The notes beneath the pieces were generated by a model. It saw only the letters and a program-made list of their open reading frames with translations. It did not search any database and was not told the origin of the DNA. A DNA stretch of 34,613 nt from Burkholderiales bacterium RIFCSPHIGHO2_12_FULL_69_20. Lineage in GTDB: Bacteria; Pseudomonadota; Gammaproteobacteria; Burkholderiales; Burkholderiaceae_C. Location: NCBI GenBank assembly GCA_001770815.1, contig MESD01000027.1:1-34613 (forward strand), written 5' to 3'. The position numbers and the translations under genes were made by a program. Positions 32,816 through 34,613 of this stretch are shown one piece after another; the stretch's first letter is position 1, and each line of letters opens with the position of its first letter.

Positions 32816-33592
32816 TCACCCGCCAACATCACCCGCCGGCAACTTCAGCGCGCTGCGCAACGCCGCCAGCGTGACCTGGCCGGTCCATGGCCGCCCGGCC
32901 CACAGGCCGGCCGCCGGCAGGCCCGGCTCGCCCAGGCCATCCAGATCGGCCAGCACCGGCGGCAGCGCATCCGTGCGGCTGTAGCGGCTGCGCGTGGCCA
33001 GCACCGGCAGGCCGGCGGCGCACGCCGCGCGCGCACCCGGGGCGGAGTCCTCGATCGCCAGGCCATCGCTGGCCGGCAGGCCCAGCCGCTGCAGCACCCA
33101 GTGGTAGATGTCGGGCGCGGGCTTCTTGCGCGGCACCACGTCGCCCGCGCCGATGCAGGCAAACCAGCCGCTGCTGTCCGGCCCCAGCGTGGCGTGCAGC
33201 AGCGCGTCGACGTTGGCCGGCGAGGTGGTGGTGGCGATCGCCAGCGTCAGGCCCTGCGCGCGCGCCTCGTCCAGCAGCCGCCGCACGCCCGGGCGCAGCG
33301 CCACCCGGCCCTGCGCGACCAGGGCGACGTAGACCGCCGTCTTGCGTGCGTGCAGCCGCGCGATGCGCTGCGCGGCATCGGGTGCAGCGGCCGCGGCGGC
33401 ATCCAGCCGCTGCCACCAGGACAGCATCCGCTCCTTGCCGCCGGTGATGGCCAGCAACTCGCGGTAGCGCGCCTCGTCCCAAAACCAATCCAGGCCCTCG
33501 TCGGCAAAGGCCTGGTTGAAGGCCACGCGGTGGCCATCGTGCTCGGTCTCGGCCAGCGTGCCGTCGACGTCCCAGATCAGCGCGCGCAGCAT
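32816..33592 (-). CDS. CbbY-like HAD-superfamily phosphatase
   Basis: A 258-residue HAD hydrolase. Motif I is IWDVDGTLAETE (nucleophile D8, D10), motif II is the Thr in IATTTSPANV, motif III is the Lys in PRKKPAPDIY, and motif IV is AIEDSAPGARAACAAG. The opening DVDGTLAETE and the cap-domain style match CbbY proteins, which dephosphorylate xylulose 1,5-bisphosphate or similar RuBisCO inhibitors. A general phosphoglycolate phosphatase is the alternative. Start is 14 bp after the rpe stop, so it is in one operon with rpe and the aldolase. It converges with the GGDEF-EAL gene. Confidence 0.85.
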   Translation of the reverse strand: MLRALIWDVDGTLAETEHDGHRVAFNQAFADEGLDWFWDEARYRELLAITGGKERMLSWWQRLDAAAAAAPDAAQRIARLHARKTAVYVALVAQGRVALRPGVRRLLDEARAQGLTLAIATTTSPANVDALLHATLGPDSSGWFACIGAGDVVPRKKPAPDIYHWVLQRLGLPASDGLAIEDSAPGARAACAAGLPVLATRSRYSRTDALPPVLADLDGLGEPGLPAAGLWAGRPWTGQVTLAALRSALKLPAGDVGG

Positions 33593-33606
33593 GGCGGCGG
33601 CGCGCC

Positions 33607-34290
33607 TCAGGCCGATGCGGCGCCGGCCTTCAGCGCGGCGATGGTGGCGGCCCAGTCGGCGCTGCCGAACACCGCCGAGCCGGCGACGAAGGTGTCGGCA
33701 CCGGCCGCGGCGATGGCCGCGATGTTGTCGGGCTTGACGCCGCCGTCCACCTCCAGCCGGATCGCGCGGCCAGTGCGCGCGGTGTAGGCGTCGATGCGCT
33801 GGCGCACCTCGGCCAACTTGGGCAAGGTGGCGGGGATGAAGCTCTGCCCGCCGAAGCCGGGGTTCACGCTCATCAGCATCACCAGATCCAGCTTGTCCAT
33901 CACGTGATCGAGCCAGTTCAGCGGCGTGGCCGGGTTGAACACCAGCCCGGCCTGGCAGCCTTGGTCGCGGATCAGCGCCAGCGTGCGGTCGACATGGCGG
34001 CTGGCCTCGGGGTGAAAGCTGATCAGCCCCGCACCGGCCTTGGCGAACATCGGCACCAGCGCGTCCACCGGCTCGACCATCAGGTGCACGTCCATCAGCG
34101 CGCGGCCCGCATAGGGCTTGAGCGCCTCGCAGATCATCGGACCGAAGGTGAGGTTGGGCACGTAATGGTTGTCCATCACGTCGAAGTGGATCCAGTCGGC
34201 ACCGGCCTCGACGACACGCGCCACGTCGTCGCCCAGGCGGGCGAAGTTGGCCGACAGGATGCTGGGGGCGATGACGGTAGGCTGGCGCAT
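33607..34290 (-). CDS. rpe: Ribulose-phosphate 3-epimerase
   Basis: A 227-residue TIM-barrel enzyme that interconverts ribulose 5-phosphate and xylulose 5-phosphate. [16 protein letters not shown] starts it; metal ligands H35 and D37 lie in [15 protein letters not shown]69 in MDVHLMV and the late Asp in [25 protein letters not shown] completes the set. The ATG at 34290 has a GGGG-rich ribosome binding site; the longer open frame upstream is out of family. The aldolase stop is 11 bp upstream and the CbbY-like gene 14 bp downstream. Confidence 0.96.
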   Translation of the reverse strand: MRQPTVIAPSILSANFARLGDDVARVVEAGADWIHFDVMDNHYVPNLTFGPMICEALKPYAGRALMDVHLMVEPVDALVPMFAKAGAGLISFHPEASRHVDRTLALIRDQGCQAGLVFNPATPLNWLDHVMDKLDLVMLMSVNPGFGGQSFIPATLPKLAEVRQRIDAYTARTGRAIRLEVDGGVKPDNIAAIAAAGADTFVAGSAVFGSADWAATIAALKAGAASA

Positions 34291-34301
34291 CCCGTTCCCC
34301 T

Positions 34302-34613
34302 TCAGGCCGCCTGGCGCAAGGCGGCATCGGCCTTGGCATAACGCGCGGCCAGCACGGCCAGCGGCTGCACCACGATCTTGCTGGCCTGCCCGGCGCAGCC
34401 AAAGGCCTCGAAGCGGTCCTGGCACACCTGGCGGGCGGCGGCGGTGGCGGCCTTCAGGAAGGCACGCGGGTCGAACTCGTCGGGTTGGGTGAACATGGTC
34501 TTGCGCATCGCACCGGTCATCGCCAGGCGGATGTCGGTGTCGATGTTGATCTTGCGCACGCCGCTGCGGATGCCGCGCACGATCTCGGCGACCGGCACGC
34601 CGTAGGTCTCGCG
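34302..34613 (-). CDS. Class II fructose-bisphosphate aldolase, C-terminal part (Calvin-cycle type)
   Basis: The last ~103 residues of the gene; the rest lies beyond the window. [20 protein letters not shown], then [29 protein letters not shown] and [14 protein letters not shown] match the class II aldolases of the Calvin-cycle (CbbA) subtype. The asparagine and threonine of NIDTD belong to the phosphate/metal site. It condenses DHAP with glyceraldehyde 3-phosphate or erythrose 4-phosphate. It is followed within 11 bp by rpe and then the CbbY-like gene, which suggests a carbon-fixation or sugar-phosphate operon. Confidence 0.9.
   Translation of the reverse strand, partial: RETYGVPVAEIVRGIRSGVRKINIDTDIRLAMTGAMRKTMFTQPDEFDPRAFLKAATAAARQVCQDRFEAFGCAGQASKIVVQPLAVLAARYAKADAALRQAA

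Overview
The window is very GC-rich and densely coded, with almost no long gap between genes. Its proteins look betaproteobacterial: a Burkholderiales-type UbiD, a ZTP riboswitch ahead of glyA, a type IV minor pilin block between nrdR and ribD, and a Calvin-cycle-type aldolase next to rpe and a CbbY-like phosphatase. I infer an environmental, probably motile or surface-associated member of the Rubrivivax/Leptothrix/Ideonella-like Burkholderiales. That placement rests on protein resemblance and gene order only.

Layout. 1-2.25 kb: Entner-Doudoroff genes edd and eda (minus strand; eda runs off the window edge) behind a sigma70-like promoter whose spacer is a palindrome. 2.3-6.9 kb: single housekeeping genes, namely a ChaC-like gamma-glutamylcyclotransferase, a MocA-like nucleotidyltransferase, pdxH, msrA and ubiD, with an unexplained hairpin- and repeat-rich block between msrA and ubiD. 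6.9-8.1 kb: a membrane-anchored lytic transglycosylase. 8.1-16.6 kb: ZTP riboswitch, glyA, nrdR, six pilin-like genes (two GspH/FimT-like, PilE-like, PilW, PilX, PilV) and ribD. The pilin genes are tightly coupled, PilX and PilV are unusually long, and no pilY1 is present. 16.8-19.3 kb: tRNA-Asp, a universal stress protein behind a perfect FNR/ANR box, a ZIP metal transporter and a Tat-exported dienelactone hydrolase, with a strong terminator almost touching the ZIP start codon. 19.4-23.6 kb: polyphosphate genes, ppx facing sixA and ppk, with a Pho box upstream of ppk.

24-32.8 kb is the signalling part. A membrane PAS-GGDEF-EAL protein is followed 2 nt later by a small zinc-ribbon/PilZ-like protein. 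A secreted S8 protease ending in nine exact hexapeptide repeats comes next. Then a phosphate-type periplasmic binding protein overlaps, by ATGA, a GGDEF-EAL protein with a periplasmic loop. The last pair resembles the NspS-MbaA arrangement but with a different binding-protein family, and it is the best candidate here for an undescribed sensory system. 32.8-34.6 kb: CbbY-like phosphatase, rpe and the C-terminal end of a class II fructose-bisphosphate aldolase (minus strand), probably one carbon-metabolism operon.

Taken together, the window combines central carbon metabolism, cofactor synthesis (PLP, ubiquinone, riboflavin, one-carbon), polyphosphate storage and surface or c-di-GMP functions. 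No insertion sequence, prophage or CRISPR array was seen.
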